Source of the DNA: G963674685 sp964591275
GTDB taxonomy: Bacteria > Lernaellota > Lernaellaia > JACKCT01
Assembly: GCA_964591275.1 (NCBI GenBank)
Contig: CAZQAE010000016.1
Span: 1 to 64,000 of the forward strand
Direction: 5' to 3'
Length of the DNA: 64,000 nucleotides
Shown here: positions 1 through 9,473 of the stretch, in pieces
Layout: every line of letters begins with the position of its first letter
Numbering within the stretch: the first letter of the stretch is position 1
Made by a program: the position numbers and the translations under genes
The notes under the pieces: model-generated
The model's input: the letters and a program-made list of their open reading frames with translations, nothing else
Told to the model about the DNA's origin: nothing
Databases searched by the model: none

Positions 1-2
1 CG

Positions 3-164
3 TTGCGCTGGGAGAAAACGACCAAACAAAGAGAGATCGTATTGCTGGATGCTTTTGGAAAACATCCCGAACGGTTCGTTAACAAAATCCCCGAACCCAT
101 GAAATTGCCGGAAGCGGCTTGGATCAAGTCGCCGAAAACGGAGAACCAGAACAGTGTACTCTAA
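3..164 (+). pseudogene. C-terminal end of IS3-like transposase (cut by window edge)
   Basis: The open frame enters from the left edge and stops with TAA at 162-164. The 53 residues visible include HPERFVNKIPEP and LPEAAWIK, which resemble the C-terminus of IS3-family integrase-core transposases (usual pattern HPERF...P..LP...WIN). The DDE catalytic domain lies outside the window, so I cannot say whether the element is intact. No clear terminal inverted repeat is visible after the stop. Confidence 0.6.
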
Positions 165-538
165 ACTATGAAAAACGGTGTTTCATTATCGTTGACACGT
201 TCCGTAGCGATATTTGGGACGGCCAAAGGAATGCGGAATTTCGAATGTGGATTGCAGAATGAACACAATGTGGAGTTTCGATTTCGAAATGCGCGGGGAG
301 AGTTATCGCCTGAAGGACGCAAAGAAGCGTCGCAGAAAATGGATGAAAGCAAAAAACCAGACCGATTTCGTCGCATCCCCTTAGGGGGGCCTCAGGAATA
401 GCAACCGCTTCCAAGGATACTAGACACAGGCCGGAAGGATCGATAATCTCGCGTCAGGTGCTTCACTTTTCAACCGGCGAACGCTTCACTTTTCGACCGG
501 CGTTCACAACTTGTAAGATAGGAATAGGGGGATATGTG
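165..538. other. Intergenic region without a supported gene
   Basis: Three short overlapping open frames here show no recognisable protein and are probably not coding. The stretch holds the heptamer array at 228-262. It also holds two imperfect copies of a 20-bp unit (CTTCACTTTT followed by YRACCGGCG) at about 461-480 and 485-504, directly before the TauE gene; these could be regulatory but nothing proves it. Confidence 0.5.
201..262. repeat. Heptamer array (GGAATGC type) with conserved left flank
   Basis: Five degenerate heptamers run from 228 to 262 (GGAATGC, GGAATTT, CGAATGT, GGATTGC, AGAATGA). The array and about 25 bp before it (ATATTTGGGACGGCCAAA) recur with few changes at 1677-1737. 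It lies 64 bp past the transposase stop. Confidence 0.75.
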
Positions 539-1459
539 ATGAAGCAAGCAAATCAGTTTGAGGGTGGAGCGAAAAACGATTTCTCGATGTCCTCAGGGCG
601 GGCATTGAAGATATTTTGGATGGTGTGCATGGCGCTGGCAGTATCAGGATTAATCGTGATGACATTTGTCAAAGAGTTTTCCTTTGCCCAGGATTTCTCC
701 AAAAGCTACTTGCTGGTCGCGGTGCTGGGCGTCATGGCCTTTATCGCGGAATACGTTGATTCGTCGATCGGAATGGGTTACGGCACCACGCTGACGCCGG
801 TGCTTTTAATCATGGGATTTACACCATTGCAGATTGTGCCGGCCATCCTTCTTTCAGAATTTATTTCAGGCACACTGGCTGGCGGACTGCACCATAAGGT
901 GGGAAACGTGAACCTGAAACGAGGCACAAGGGCCAACAAAATCATGATTGTTTTAGCCCTCTGCTCGATTATTGGAACAGTCATTGCCGTGTTGTTGGCG
1001 CTTTCGCTGCCCAAACATATCGTCAAGCTGTATATCGGCTTGATGATTCTGGCGATTGGGCTCTTTATTCTGGTCGGCCAACGCCTGATGAGCAAATTCT
1101 CCTGGGGCAAGGTCATCGGGCTGGGCACGGTGGCGGCATTCAACAAGGGGATCTCGGGCGGCGGCTACGGGCCGTTGGTCACCGGAGGGCAGGTTATGGT
1201 TGGCATACCCGGAAAGAACGCCGTGGGGATAACCTCCCTCGCCGAAGGCCTCGTATGTCTGGTTGGGCTGATTCTTTATATTTCTCTTAAGGGAGGGCTT
1301 TATTGGCGACTGAGCATTACGCTGACGGTAGGCGCTCTACTTTCAGTCCCGGCCGCAGTTTGGACAGTCAAGGTCTTGCCGGAAAGCATGCTGAAAAAAT
1401 CCATTGGCTTTGCCACTCTGTTTCTGGGAATTCTGACCTTGATCAAAGTGATGATATAG
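539..1459 (+). CDS. TauE/SafE-family membrane transporter (sulfite exporter type)
   Basis: This 306-residue, strongly hydrophobic protein has about eight membrane segments. It has the duplicated TauE/SafE pattern: a first half with SSIGMGYGTTLTPVLLIMG and a second half with NKGISGGGYGPLVTGGQ. The family moves small anionic compounds such as sulfite, sulfoacetate or organosulfonates across the inner membrane, but the substrate cannot be read from the sequence. The frame is open from 458, but the ATG at 539 has a purine-rich AGGGGGA just upstream and begins MKQANQ, so it is the better start. It stands alone, with repeats on both sides. Confidence 0.85.
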   Translation: MKQANQFEGGAKNDFSMSSGRALKIFWMVCMALAVSGLIVMTFVKEFSFAQDFSKSYLLVAVLGVMAFIAEYVDSSIGMGYGTTLTPVLLIMGFTPLQIVPAILLSEFISGTLAGGLHHKVGNVNLKRGTRANKIMIVLALCSIIGTVIAVLLALSLPKHIVKLYIGLMILAIGLFILVGQRLMSKFSWGKVIGLGTVAAFNKGISGGGYGPLVTGGQVMVGIPGKNAVGITSLAEGLVCLVGLILYISLKGGLYWRLSITLTVGALLSVPAAVWTVKVLPESMLKKSIGFATLFLGILTLIKVMI

Positions 1460-1587
1460 GTCCATTTCTATAACGGACTCGGCATGGTCGAGCAGTGGAT
1501 CAAGGAAGGAAAATATGCTCTGAACCGTACACGACTTTACCGCAAACGGTTCATCTCGAACCAAAATTAAGAAAATTGGGGACTAAA

Positions 1588-1608
1588 AATTGGTGACAGT
1601 CACCAATT
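1588..1608. repeat. Perfect 21-bp palindrome
   Basis: AATTGGTGACAGTCACCAATT is self-complementary around its central base (core TTGGTGAC/GTCACCAA, 1588-1608). Related sequences occur at 22373 (TTGGTGACAG) and 23720 (GGTGACAATCACC). I have seen such GGTGACNGTCACC palindromes next to REP/IS200-type elements, but no transposase is present here. Confidence 0.6.
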
Positions 1609-1670
1609 ATTTGTGATATATAAGGGTTATGTACGAATCAGAAATCCCCTTGCGCTGCAGTACGCAAACG

Positions 1671-1737
1671 GATTGGCGATAGCAATATTCGGGATGGCCA
1701 AAGGAATGCGGAATTTCGAATGCGGATTGCGGAATGA
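1671..1737. repeat. Second copy of GGAATGC heptamer array and flank
   Basis: Heptamers GGAATGC, GGAATTT, CGAATGC, GGATTGC and GGAATGA occupy 1703-1737. The upstream flank AATATTCGGGATGGCCAAA matches that at about 208-227. The array sits in the otherwise empty 1460-1873 gap after the TauE gene; short open frames across it are not credible genes. Confidence 0.75.
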
Positions 1738-1793
1738 TCCTGAGCAACCAAGACATAGGCGAGAGCTTGTCGTTTCCACCTTCCTCCTTCAAA

Positions 1794-1884
1794 TTCTAGC
1801 TTCTAGCTTCTAGCTTCTAGCTTCTAGCTTCTAGCTTCTAGCTTCATACTTCCTACCTCATACTTCATACTTCTTACTTCATAC
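1794..1884. repeat. Thirteen tandem heptamers overlapping a gene's stop codon
   Basis: Seven perfect TTCTAGC units (1794-1842) are followed by six TTCATAC-type units (1843-1884). Read on the minus strand they are GAAGTAT and GAAGCTA repeats. The minus-strand gene ending at 1874 has its last codons (Met-Lys) and its TAA stop inside this array. Confidence 0.9.
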
Positions 1885-3361
1885 CTGCTGCCCGCTTTTC
1901 CCCTTGGCAGTATCGCTCGCTTTTTGGATATGCCCGGCATAGCTGGTTGAATAGGTCACGGGACTGCCGATAGCGCTTGGCGTCAAATAGCATCTGCGCG
2001 TAATTGGCGGCGGCGTTTGCGTCGCCGGGGCGCTCGGTTAAAGCGAATTGATATAGAGGTTCGGCCTCGTCAAAGCGCCCATGCTCGGCGTAATACGTGG
2101 CGAGATTGACGCGATAGCTCGAAAGATCCGGCTCCTTGGCCATGATGTCTTTCCAGAAGCGTTCCTCGTCATTCCACACGCCGATCCTGGCGATGCTCAG
2201 CATGACGAAAAGCCAGATCATCGCGATCCACGCGCCTTGGAAAAACCTCGCCCGTTTCGAGTGCGCGCCCAGGAAAACACTCAGGGCCAGCGTTGCGCCT
2301 GCCAGAGGCAGATAAAGAAAATGCTCGGCCATAATGGAAGCTGAAGGCACAATGTTGCTTACCGGAATCAGGAAGATGAAAAACCACACTACGCCGAGTG
2401 TATGGGCGACGCACCGTCGCCGGGCCATGAACGCGCACGCCGCAAGAAGCATCATCAACGCGAAGCCCAGGCCGCCAAAAAGCCAGGAGCCTTGCTCGAA
2501 ACCGCTCCAATAGTTGATGCGCAAAGAAACCGGAAAGAAAACAATTTGCAGGTAACGCGCGAAGGCTCGCAACATGATAAGGGTTGTTTCGATGGGAGTT
2601 TCGCCCCAGGTCGTATCGATTTGCCTGACGCCCACCAGCGCTACGCGGATGGCGAAAAAGCCAAGAGCCAAAATAAAATAAGGCGCCGTCGTTTTCACGC
2701 AAGCCAAAAAACGGCGCTTATCGAAAAGCGGCTTTTGCTCCGGCTCGGCTCCGGATTCCGTGAGATCGAATCTCCAATAATCCATCGCCAGCAAAAGCAG
2801 CGGCGCGACCAGCGCGGTTTCCTTAGTGAGCAGGGCCAGCGTGAACAGACCATAGCTTAGGATTTTTTTCCCGTAGCCGTGAGCCAGCAAGGCGCTCAGA
2901 ATAAATGTTGCGACCAAAACATCATCAAGGCCGCTGATCCACTGCACCGATTCCACGTTCGCCGGGTGAAGCGCCCACCATGCCGAGGCGATAAGGGCCG
3001 GAATCTGCTTTCGCGTGATGAGGAAAATGAGGGCGAAAAGCAGCACGGCGTTTGCGGCGTGAAGGCAGACGTTCAACAGATGATACGCCTCGGGACGCAA
3101 GCCCGCCACGGCGTGAATCAGACTATAAACGACGGGAATAATGGGGCGATAAATTTCGCGGCGAAAGTGCCCCGAATCCGCCGCCGCCGGATCGCCGAAA
3201 CTCGTCAGCGCCGCGCCGACGCTTTTTATGGATGGATTCTCGACGACGAAGACCTTGTCGTCGTAAAGGAAAGGTCCGCCAATTCCCCGCGCATAAACCA
3301 GCACGACCGCCGCGACAAGAAAAACGGCGCCGGCAATGGTTTTGCGGGAATGCAATGACAT
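1874..3361 (-). CDS. TMTC-like multi-pass membrane protein with C-terminal TPRs
   Basis: A 495-residue protein. It starts with a membrane helix followed by GPFLYDDKVFVVENP, the short loop with a DD pair typical of GT-C glycosyltransferases and of TMTC O-mannosyltransferase-like proteins. About ten hydrophobic segments follow up to roughly residue 395. The last 80 residues hold two TPR-like helical pairs (YAEHGRFDEAEPLYQFAL and ANYAQMLFDAKRYRQSRDLF). By family it would use a lipid-linked sugar and act on the periplasmic side; substrate unknown. Its final codons and stop come from the heptamer array at 1794-1884, so the natural C-terminus may have been altered by repeat expansion. It diverges from mnmG. 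Confidence 0.75.
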   Translation of the reverse strand: MSLHSRKTIAGAVFLVAAVVLVYARGIGGPFLYDDKVFVVENPSIKSVGAALTSFGDPAAADSGHFRREIYRPIIPVVYSLIHAVAGLRPEAYHLLNVCLHAANAVLLFALIFLITRKQIPALIASAWWALHPANVESVQWISGLDDVLVATFILSALLAHGYGKKILSYGLFTLALLTKETALVAPLLLLAMDYWRFDLTESGAEPEQKPLFDKRRFLACVKTTAPYFILALGFFAIRVALVGVRQIDTTWGETPIETTLIMLRAFARYLQIVFFPVSLRINYWSGFEQGSWLFGGLGFALMMLLAACAFMARRRCVAHTLGVVWFFIFLIPVSNIVPSASIMAEHFLYLPLAGATLALSVFLGAHSKRARFFQGAWIAMIWLFVMLSIARIGVWNDEERFWKDIMAKEPDLSSYRVNLATYYAEHGRFDEAEPLYQFALTERPGDANAAANYAQMLFDAKRYRQSRDLFNQLCRAYPKSERYCQGEKRAAGMK

Positions 3362-3474
3362 TAACGCATTTTATGAACGCAATTTCCGGCGTGGTCAAAT
3401 GAATCATGCACATGTCGGAAAGCGGCATAGTAATTCTATGAAGTGCCCGACCTTTTTGCTATAGTCCGCCGGTT

Positions 3475-5343
3475 ATGGAACCTCATTATGACATTATCGT
3501 GGTCGGGGGAGGGCACGCCGGAGTCGAGGCGGCGCTGGCGGGCGCGCGCATGGGGCGCCGGACCCTTCTTCTCACCATGCACATCGACCACATCGCGCAG
3601 ATGAGTTGCAACCCTGCCATCGGCGGTTTGGCGAAAGGGCATCTGGTTCGAGAGATCGACGCCCTGGGCGGAGAGATGGGTCTGGCCGCCGACGCCACGG
3701 GCATTCAGTTCCGTCGCCTCAACACGAAAAAAGGCCCCGCCGTTCGCAGCCGCCGCTGTCAGTCGGATATGGCGGCCTATTCCCGGTACATGCGCCGCGC
3801 CGTGCTCACGCAAGAAAACCTTTTTGTTAAACAGGACACGGCGCAGAAATTGATTATTGAAAAGAACCGCGCCGCCGGCGTGGTTGGCCTCAAGGGTCTG
3901 ACCTATCGCGCGCCGTACGTGATTCTGGCGACCGGCACATTTTTAGCGGGCAAGGTTTTCATCGGGGACGTGGTTTACGGCGCAGGCCGTTTCGGCGATC
4001 CGCCTTCCACGAGCCTGGCGGAACATCTGCGCTCTATCGGACTGCGCGTCGGGCGACTGAAAACGGGAACCCCGGCGCGCCTCAATGGTCGCTCCATCAA
4101 TTTTGACAGGCTGGAAGCGCAACACGGCGACGACCCGCCGCTGCCTTTTTCGTTTTTGAATGATCGCATCGATGTAAAACAGCAACCTTGTTTCATCACG
4201 CACACCAATGAGAAAACGCACGAGATCATTCGGGCCAACCTGGACGATGCGCCCATTAACACCGGGGCGATAACCGGTGCGGGACCGCGCTACTGCCCGT
4301 CCATTGAGGTCAAGGTAGTGCGCTTCGCCGACAAAGACCGGCACCAGATATTTCTCGAACCCACCACGCAAAGCGCCGAGGAGTGGTATCCCAACGGAGT
4401 GTCCACGGGATTGTCTTACGAAGTGCAAAACGAGTTTTACAGCACGATTCCGGGATTGGAGAACGCCGAGCTGATTCGCCCCGGATATGCCATTGAATAT
4501 GACTACGTGGACCCCTTAAGTCTTGGGCACACGCTGGAACTGCGTGACATTCCGGGCTTGATGCTCGCCGGGCAGATCAACGGCACCAGCGGATACGAAG
4601 AAGCCGCGGCGCAGGGTCTCGTGGCGGGCCTCAACGCGGCGCTGATGCTGCGCGGTCGCGAGCCGATCAACATCGGCAGGGAAATGGGCTACACCGGCGT
4701 AATGATCGACGACCTGATCTCACGCGGCGTGAGCGAGCCTTATCGCATGTTCACCAGCCGCGCCGAGTTTCGCCTTTTGCTGCGGGAGGACAACGCGGAC
4801 CTTCGGCTGACGCCGCTGGGCCGGGAGGTCGGTCTGGTTGATGACATGCGCTGGGAGAAATTTGAGAAACGACGCGACCAAATCGACGCAGAGTATTCGC
4901 GCCTTAATGAAAAGATTTTCAAAACGGGGCGAATCGACGACAAATTGGCCGAGTTGAAAAGCGCCGCTTTGAAAAAGCCGTCGTCGCTCGCACTGCTCAT
5001 CTCCCGGCCTGAGTTGGACTACGAAAACACGGCTTCGCTGGACCCAGAGCGCGAGGAATTGCCGGACAGCGTGATTTCGGAAGTCGAAACAAGAATTATA
5101 TATAGCGGCTACCTGGATCGGCAGGAGGAAGAGGCGAAGCGGCTGCTGTCCGCGGACAAGGTGAAGATTCCACCGGATTTCGACTTTAGCAAGGTGAACG
5201 GCCTCAAAGCCGAAATTCGGGAATTGCTCGACCGTGCGAAGCCCGAAAACCTGGGACGGATTTCGCGCATCTCCGGCATGACGCCCGCCGCTCTCAACAT
5301 CATCTGGCTGCATCTGGAAAAGGACCGAAGGGCAAAAGCGTAA
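3475..5343 (+). CDS. mnmG: tRNA uridine-5-carboxymethylaminomethyl modification enzyme MnmG
   Basis: At 622 residues it has the usual MnmG/GidA length. The N-terminal FAD-binding motif is DIIVVGGGHAGVEAALA. Then come the family signatures MSCNPAIGGLAKGHLVREIDALGG, the second conserved block around GTFLAGKVFIG, and DPLSLGHTLELRDIPGLMLAGQINGTSGYEEAAAQG. The C-terminal helical MnmE-binding domain includes YSGYLDRQEEEAKRL. With MnmE it installs the cmnm5 group at U34 of certain tRNAs. The ATG at 3475 precedes MEPHYDIIVVGGG and is close to the start seen in relatives, although the ribosome-binding site is weak. mnmE is not in the window. Confidence 0.97.
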   Translation: MEPHYDIIVVGGGHAGVEAALAGARMGRRTLLLTMHIDHIAQMSCNPAIGGLAKGHLVREIDALGGEMGLAADATGIQFRRLNTKKGPAVRSRRCQSDMAAYSRYMRRAVLTQENLFVKQDTAQKLIIEKNRAAGVVGLKGLTYRAPYVILATGTFLAGKVFIGDVVYGAGRFGDPPSTSLAEHLRSIGLRVGRLKTGTPARLNGRSINFDRLEAQHGDDPPLPFSFLNDRIDVKQQPCFITHTNEKTHEIIRANLDDAPINTGAITGAGPRYCPSIEVKVVRFADKDRHQIFLEPTTQSAEEWYPNGVSTGLSYEVQNEFYSTIPGLENAELIRPGYAIEYDYVDPLSLGHTLELRDIPGLMLAGQINGTSGYEEAAAQGLVAGLNAALMLRGREPINIGREMGYTGVMIDDLISRGVSEPYRMFTSRAEFRLLLREDNADLRLTPLGREVGLVDDMRWEKFEKRRDQIDAEYSRLNEKIFKTGRIDDKLAELKSAALKKPSSLALLISRPELDYENTASLDPEREELPDSVISEVETRIIYSGYLDRQEEEAKRLLSADKVKIPPDFDFSKVNGLKAEIRELLDRAKPENLGRISRISGMTPAALNIIWLHLEKDRRAKA

Positions 5344-5445
5344 ATTTTTTGGCCTTGGCGTCAAAGGCCGAAATCCTAGAAAATGTCCGCGCCGAGGCAG
5401 ATTGCGGCGGGATTCTTCTCCTACGCTTGGCAATGGGCTGCCTTT

Positions 5446-7179
5446 TTATTCCCCGTCTTTGCCTTTGCCTTGCATGTCGCCCGGATGGTAGCCATGCGTG
5501 AGAGGTGTGCCGGAAGGTTTGCCCAGGGCGCCGCTGGGGCCGAATCCCTGAACTGTTTTGATAAGTTCCTCTTTTGAAAGCGGCCTGGCCGCCTCGTCGG
5601 GCATGGATTCCACGTGCAGGGACTGCGTGGGGAAGGCATAGGATACGCCGATAGTGGAAGCCAGTCGCAGAAACTCCATGAGAATGTTGTGCTTTTCGGT
5701 CAGCTCCTCGGTCCAGCTTTTCACATCCAAAAAGGCATAAACCATTACATCCAGCGATGAAGTGCCGAAGTTATTGAAATGCACCTCGTAATAATCTTTC
5801 CATATTTTGGCATTGGCTTGCAGGATCGCGCGCACGCCTTCGACAAATGCCTGCATCTGCTCGGGAGTGGTGTTGTAAGTCAGGCCGAGGTCCATCTTTA
5901 GTCTCCGGTAGGTGCGCTCGCCCAGGTTGTCCACCACGGCGTCGGCCACCTTGGCATTCGGCAGGGTCACCAGAGATTTGTAAAATGTGCGGATGCGCGT
6001 GGAGCGAAAACCCACTTCCTCGATGGTGCCTTCCACGTCCTGGATAACGACCCAGTCGCCGATCTGGAAGGGCCGGTCGGCGAAGATCATGATCGATCCG
6101 AAGAAGTTGGCCAGCGTATCCTTTGCCGCCAGTGCGAAGGCCAAACCACCAAGACCGAGGCCGGCCATAAGAGAGCCGATGTCCACGTTCAGGTTTTGCA
6201 AAACGAAAAGAAACCCGATGAGAATCAAAATCAGGCGCGCCGCTTTGCGCAGCAGAGGAACGAGCTGGTCGTCCAGGCGCGTTTCGGTTTTGTTTGCGCG
6301 GCGGGTCAGATAATCGAAAAACGCATCGTTGAGCCGGTAAGCGACGACGACCGTGAAGCCGACGGCAATCACTTTTAAGGCGAGAAAGAGGATCACGTTC
6401 AGGCGCGCGGGCAAAAGGAGTTCCGGCAGAATCGGCGCCATCAGGGCCGACATGACAATAAAAGCCAAAGGCCATTTCGTAATTTGGGCCGCCTGCTCAG
6501 TCCACTTGACATCGCGTTTTTTGAAAGCTTTGGTGATGAGGTTGCCGACAAAGAAACCGATGATGCGCCCGGCGACCAGCGTTGTGATGATTAATAAAGC
6601 CAGGGCGATATATCGCCAGGCCGCGATGCCGAAAACCCCGACCCGAAGAAAGCTCGGAACCTTTGTCGAATACTTTTCGATGTCCAGAGAAAATGTTTGC
6701 TCATACAGATCCGGGATCGCGCCGACGGAAGCCGCGGAAAAAAGCCAGCGGTCGCCTGTTTTGTCCAGATACACTTCCGGCAACTGGCTCGGGAACAGCG
6801 TGAAGCGGGGCAGGCCCGTTTTTTCGTCAATGGCGTCGGCTTTGTCTGGAACATGATCCAGGCGGATGATCAGGCCGCGGCTGTCGAGAATCTTTTTGAG
6901 CCTAATCGCGATTTCCCGCCGCTTTTGGATGTTTTCGGAAAACTCGCTGAAATCGAAACATCCGCCCGCAGCATCAGGGTCGTGCTGATCGTCTGAAAGA
7001 TTGCCCGTGAATTCCAAACATGCGCGAAGAGGCGTTTCACACTGGGGACTTTGCGCCAGGGACTGCCCTGTCCCCATCAACAAAAAGACCGTGACTGCAA
7101 CGCAAATGAAAAACATCGTGGCAACAACATTTTTTAGCAACGCAAGCGTGCCTTTTCCCGAAACACCGCGATGTCTCAT
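5446..7179 (-). CDS. MscS-family mechanosensitive channel with periplasmic N-terminal domain
   Basis: A 577-residue protein. A signal-like or membrane segment (about 15-40) is followed by a hydrophilic region of roughly 140 residues, then four to five membrane helices. The pore-lining helix has the Gly/Ala-rich pattern LGLGGLAFALAAKDTLANFFGSIMI. The MscS beta domain follows (FQIGDWVVIQDVEGTIEEVGFRSTRIRTF), then an alpha/beta C-terminal domain. It is about twice the length of E. coli MscS. The N-terminal domain contains four Cys residues (around CETPLRACLEF and GGCFDF). It should open under membrane tension. It lies convergent to mnmG. A second, short MscS is at 60089-60955. Confidence 0.9.
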   Translation of the reverse strand: MRHRGVSGKGTLALLKNVVATMFFICVAVTVFLLMGTGQSLAQSPQCETPLRACLEFTGNLSDDQHDPDAAGGCFDFSEFSENIQKRREIAIRLKKILDSRGLIIRLDHVPDKADAIDEKTGLPRFTLFPSQLPEVYLDKTGDRWLFSAASVGAIPDLYEQTFSLDIEKYSTKVPSFLRVGVFGIAAWRYIALALLIITTLVAGRIIGFFVGNLITKAFKKRDVKWTEQAAQITKWPLAFIVMSALMAPILPELLLPARLNVILFLALKVIAVGFTVVVAYRLNDAFFDYLTRRANKTETRLDDQLVPLLRKAARLILILIGFLFVLQNLNVDIGSLMAGLGLGGLAFALAAKDTLANFFGSIMIFADRPFQIGDWVVIQDVEGTIEEVGFRSTRIRTFYKSLVTLPNAKVADAVVDNLGERTYRRLKMDLGLTYNTTPEQMQAFVEGVRAILQANAKIWKDYYEVHFNNFGTSSLDVMVYAFLDVKSWTEELTEKHNILMEFLRLASTIGVSYAFPTQSLHVESMPDEAARPLSKEELIKTVQGFGPSGALGKPSGTPLTHGYHPGDMQGKGKDGE

Positions 7180-7384
7180 TGTTTTTCTCCTAATAATGCC
7201 CGATTATCCTGTCCGACACCTTCACTTGCGCGGATAAAAATATCAAGAGTGTACAGCGGGCACTAAAAAATGTTTGCGTAGGGCCAAAGTCGCATCGACA
7301 TGAGCGATTCGATTTTGCATTATTACCGGCGCTTGATGGTCTGGCGACCTGGCGTTATTTCAAACTCCGAGCTGGATAGTCTTA

Positions 7385-8272
7385 ATGGATGGCAAAACCC
7401 TCATCGTAAAATCCCCCGCGAAGGTCAATTTGCGCCTGGAGATCGTGGGGCGCCGGGCTGACGGATACCATTTACTTCGGATGATCAATTGCGACCTTGA
7501 GCTTTGCGATGAATTGGAGCTTGGCGAGCGCTCATCAGGGATCACGATGGAATGCGATCACCCGGATTTGCCCACGGATTCATCCAACCTGGTTTGGCGA
7601 GCCGCCGAGGTTCTGGCGAAGGCGACGGGCTGCGGGAAGGGCGTTGCGATCAGCTTAAAAAAGTTGATCCCGATTGCCGCCGGACTGGGCGGCGGGTCGA
7701 GCAACGCAGCCGCAGTTTTGCGTAGTCTGAATGCACTTTGGAAACTGGATTTGTCTGAAAACAAGCTCATGAAAATCGGCCTGAGCATAGGCGCCGATGT
7801 CCCATATTTTCTTCACGGCGGGCCCGCATTGGTCGAGGGGATCGGGGAGATATTAAGCCCATTTTCATTGGAAACCGAAGCGGAAATTGTCTTGATCAAT
7901 CCCGGATTTCCGGTGTCGACCAAAGCGGTCTACGAGGCCCATGATTGGACCTTGACACGAAAGTCAATGCACACTATGTTTCCCCGGTTGATCTGTACCC
8001 TAGATGATTTTTCAAGGGTATTATTGAACGATCTGGAGCCGATCGTTTCCGAAAAGCATTCTGAAATCAGTGGGATGAAATCCATGCTGCATGAGCATGG
8101 GGCGCTCGGGTCTTTGATGAGCGGCAGTGGACCGACGGTCTTTGGCATCTTTCAAGACGCCGACGCCATTGATGGCGTTATGAGTGACTGCGCTTTGCGC
8201 GGTTGGCGAGCCATTCGGACTCGGCTTGTCACGGATACAAAGAAAAAAATTCAGGTCGCCCATGAAGATTGA
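7385..8272 (+). CDS. ispE: 4-diphosphocytidyl-2-C-methyl-D-erythritol kinase
   Basis: The 295 residues match the length of IspE, a GHMP kinase of the non-mevalonate isoprenoid pathway that phosphorylates CDP-ME at the 2-hydroxyl. Visible motifs are PAKVNLRLEIVGRRADGYH near the N-terminus, the ATP loop PIAAGLGGGSSNAAA (about residues 96-110), and the C-terminal GHMP motif GSLMSGSGPTVFGIF. The ATG at 7385 has only a weak ribosome-binding site, but the residues after it fit the family. It is followed 17 bp later by a tRNA-Gln gene and then prs. Confidence 0.96.
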   Translation: MDGKTLIVKSPAKVNLRLEIVGRRADGYHLLRMINCDLELCDELELGERSSGITMECDHPDLPTDSSNLVWRAAEVLAKATGCGKGVAISLKKLIPIAAGLGGGSSNAAAVLRSLNALWKLDLSENKLMKIGLSIGADVPYFLHGGPALVEGIGEILSPFSLETEAEIVLINPGFPVSTKAVYEAHDWTLTRKSMHTMFPRLICTLDDFSRVLLNDLEPIVSEKHSEISGMKSMLHEHGALGSLMSGSGPTVFGIFQDADAIDGVMSDCALRGWRAIRTRLVTDTKKKIQVAHED

Positions 8273-8289
8273 TGGATGGTTGGAATTGA

Positions 8290-8360
8290 TGGGGCGTCGT
8301 CAAGTGGCAAGACACAGGACTTTGGTTCCTGTACCGTAGGTTCGAATCCTACCGCCCCAG
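8290..8360 (+). tRNA. tRNA-Gln (anticodon TTG)
   Basis: The 71 bases fold as a full cloverleaf: acceptor TGGGGCG/CGCCCCA, D stem GTC/GAC, anticodon stem CAGGA/TCCTG with loop CTTTGGT, T stem GTAGG/CCTAC with loop TTCGAAT, and discriminator G. Anticodon TTG reads Gln codons. The 3' CCA is not encoded. Confidence 0.95.
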
Positions 8361-8471
8361 TTGTTAGTGGTGGATAGTGCGATAATAGCAAAGAGAGATA
8401 GCCAAAAAACTCGTTTTCATGCCCTTCCCGACTTCAATCGGGACAATTACGGCAGGTGATGGTGACACAGT

Positions 8472-9473
8472 ATGGACGATGCCATACGAGCTGTTGACGG
8501 CAATAAAATGCTGGTTTTCTCTGGAAACGCCCACCCGGGGCTTGCCGAGGCGATCTGCGAGAATCTCCTCATCAAACTCGGCAATGCCAACGTCTCGCGT
8601 TTCAGAGACGGGGAAATCAACGTCGAGATCAGCGAATCGGTTCGCGGCAAGGACGTGTACGTCGTGCAGCCAACGTGCCGCCCGGACGTCAACGGCTCCA
8701 TCATGGAACTTCTGATCATGTTGGATGCCCTGTCCCGCTCCAGTTCCGAGCGGATTACCGCTGTCATTCCCTATTACGGATATGCCCGGCAGGATCGCAA
8801 GGTCAGCCCGAGAGCGCCTATATCCGCACGGTTACTGGCCGATTTGATTGAGGGGGCCGGAGCGCACCGCGTTCTGACAGTCGATCTTCACGCCGGGCAG
8901 ATTCAGGGTTTCTTCAAGATTCCCGTGGACAATCTTTATGCGACATCCGACCTGTGCAACGTGCTGGAATCCATAGACGAAATATCATACGGCGAAAAGG
9001 TTGTTGTCAGCCCCGACGCCGGCGGCGTGCGTAGAGCCCGATATCTTGCCCACATCATGAAGGGCGATGTGGGGCTGGCCATCATCGATAAGCGCAGAAG
9101 TCGGCCCGGATACGTGGGAAGCGTCAACATAATCGGAGATGTCGAGGGCAAAACAGCCATTCTTGTTGATGACATGATCGACAGCGCCGGGACAATCTGC
9201 GCGGCAGCCGAAGCCTTAAAGAATGCGGGGGTCACAAAAGTTCTGGCTGCCGGAACGCACGCGGTATTCTCGCCCCCGGCCATTGAACGTATTCAGAACT
9301 CGGAAATCGATCGGATGCTTATCACCGATACGATACCTTTGGGGGATGATGCGCGGAAACTCAATAACTTGCAGGTGGTTTCCGTGGCGCCTCTTTTGGC
9401 AAGAGCCATAGCAAATATTCACATCGGTGGATCAGTGAGTTCGCTTTTCACCGACGTGCAGGTAATAAACTGA
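8472..9473 (+). CDS. prs: Ribose-phosphate pyrophosphokinase (PRPP synthetase)
   Basis: 333 residues. The family pattern is clear: MLVFSGNAHPGLAEAICENL near the start, RFRDGEINVEI, the ATP-binding VIPYYGYARQDRK, the metal-binding TVDLHAGQIQGFF, and the PRPP loop AILVDDMIDSAGTI near residue 235. It makes PRPP from ribose 5-phosphate and ATP for nucleotide, His and Trp synthesis. The Met at 8508 is an alternative start that would bring the N-terminus closer to that of relatives; the 8472 ATG has GGTGA upstream. It lies between tRNA-Gln and rplY. Confidence 0.96.
   Translation: MDDAIRAVDGNKMLVFSGNAHPGLAEAICENLLIKLGNANVSRFRDGEINVEISESVRGKDVYVVQPTCRPDVNGSIMELLIMLDALSRSSSERITAVIPYYGYARQDRKVSPRAPISARLLADLIEGAGAHRVLTVDLHAGQIQGFFKIPVDNLYATSDLCNVLESIDEISYGEKVVVSPDAGGVRRARYLAHIMKGDVGLAIIDKRRSRPGYVGSVNIIGDVEGKTAILVDDMIDSAGTICAAAEALKNAGVTKVLAAGTHAVFSPPAIERIQNSEIDRMLITDTIPLGDDARKLNNLQVVSVAPLLARAIANIHIGGSVSSLFTDVQVIN

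Noticed and set aside
1794..1884. Possible CRISPR or attachment site
   Set aside because: Pure heptamer tandem array without spacers.
5344..5380. Hairpin GGCCTT/AAGGCC after mnmG as terminator
   Set aside because: No T tract follows on either strand, and the stem is short.
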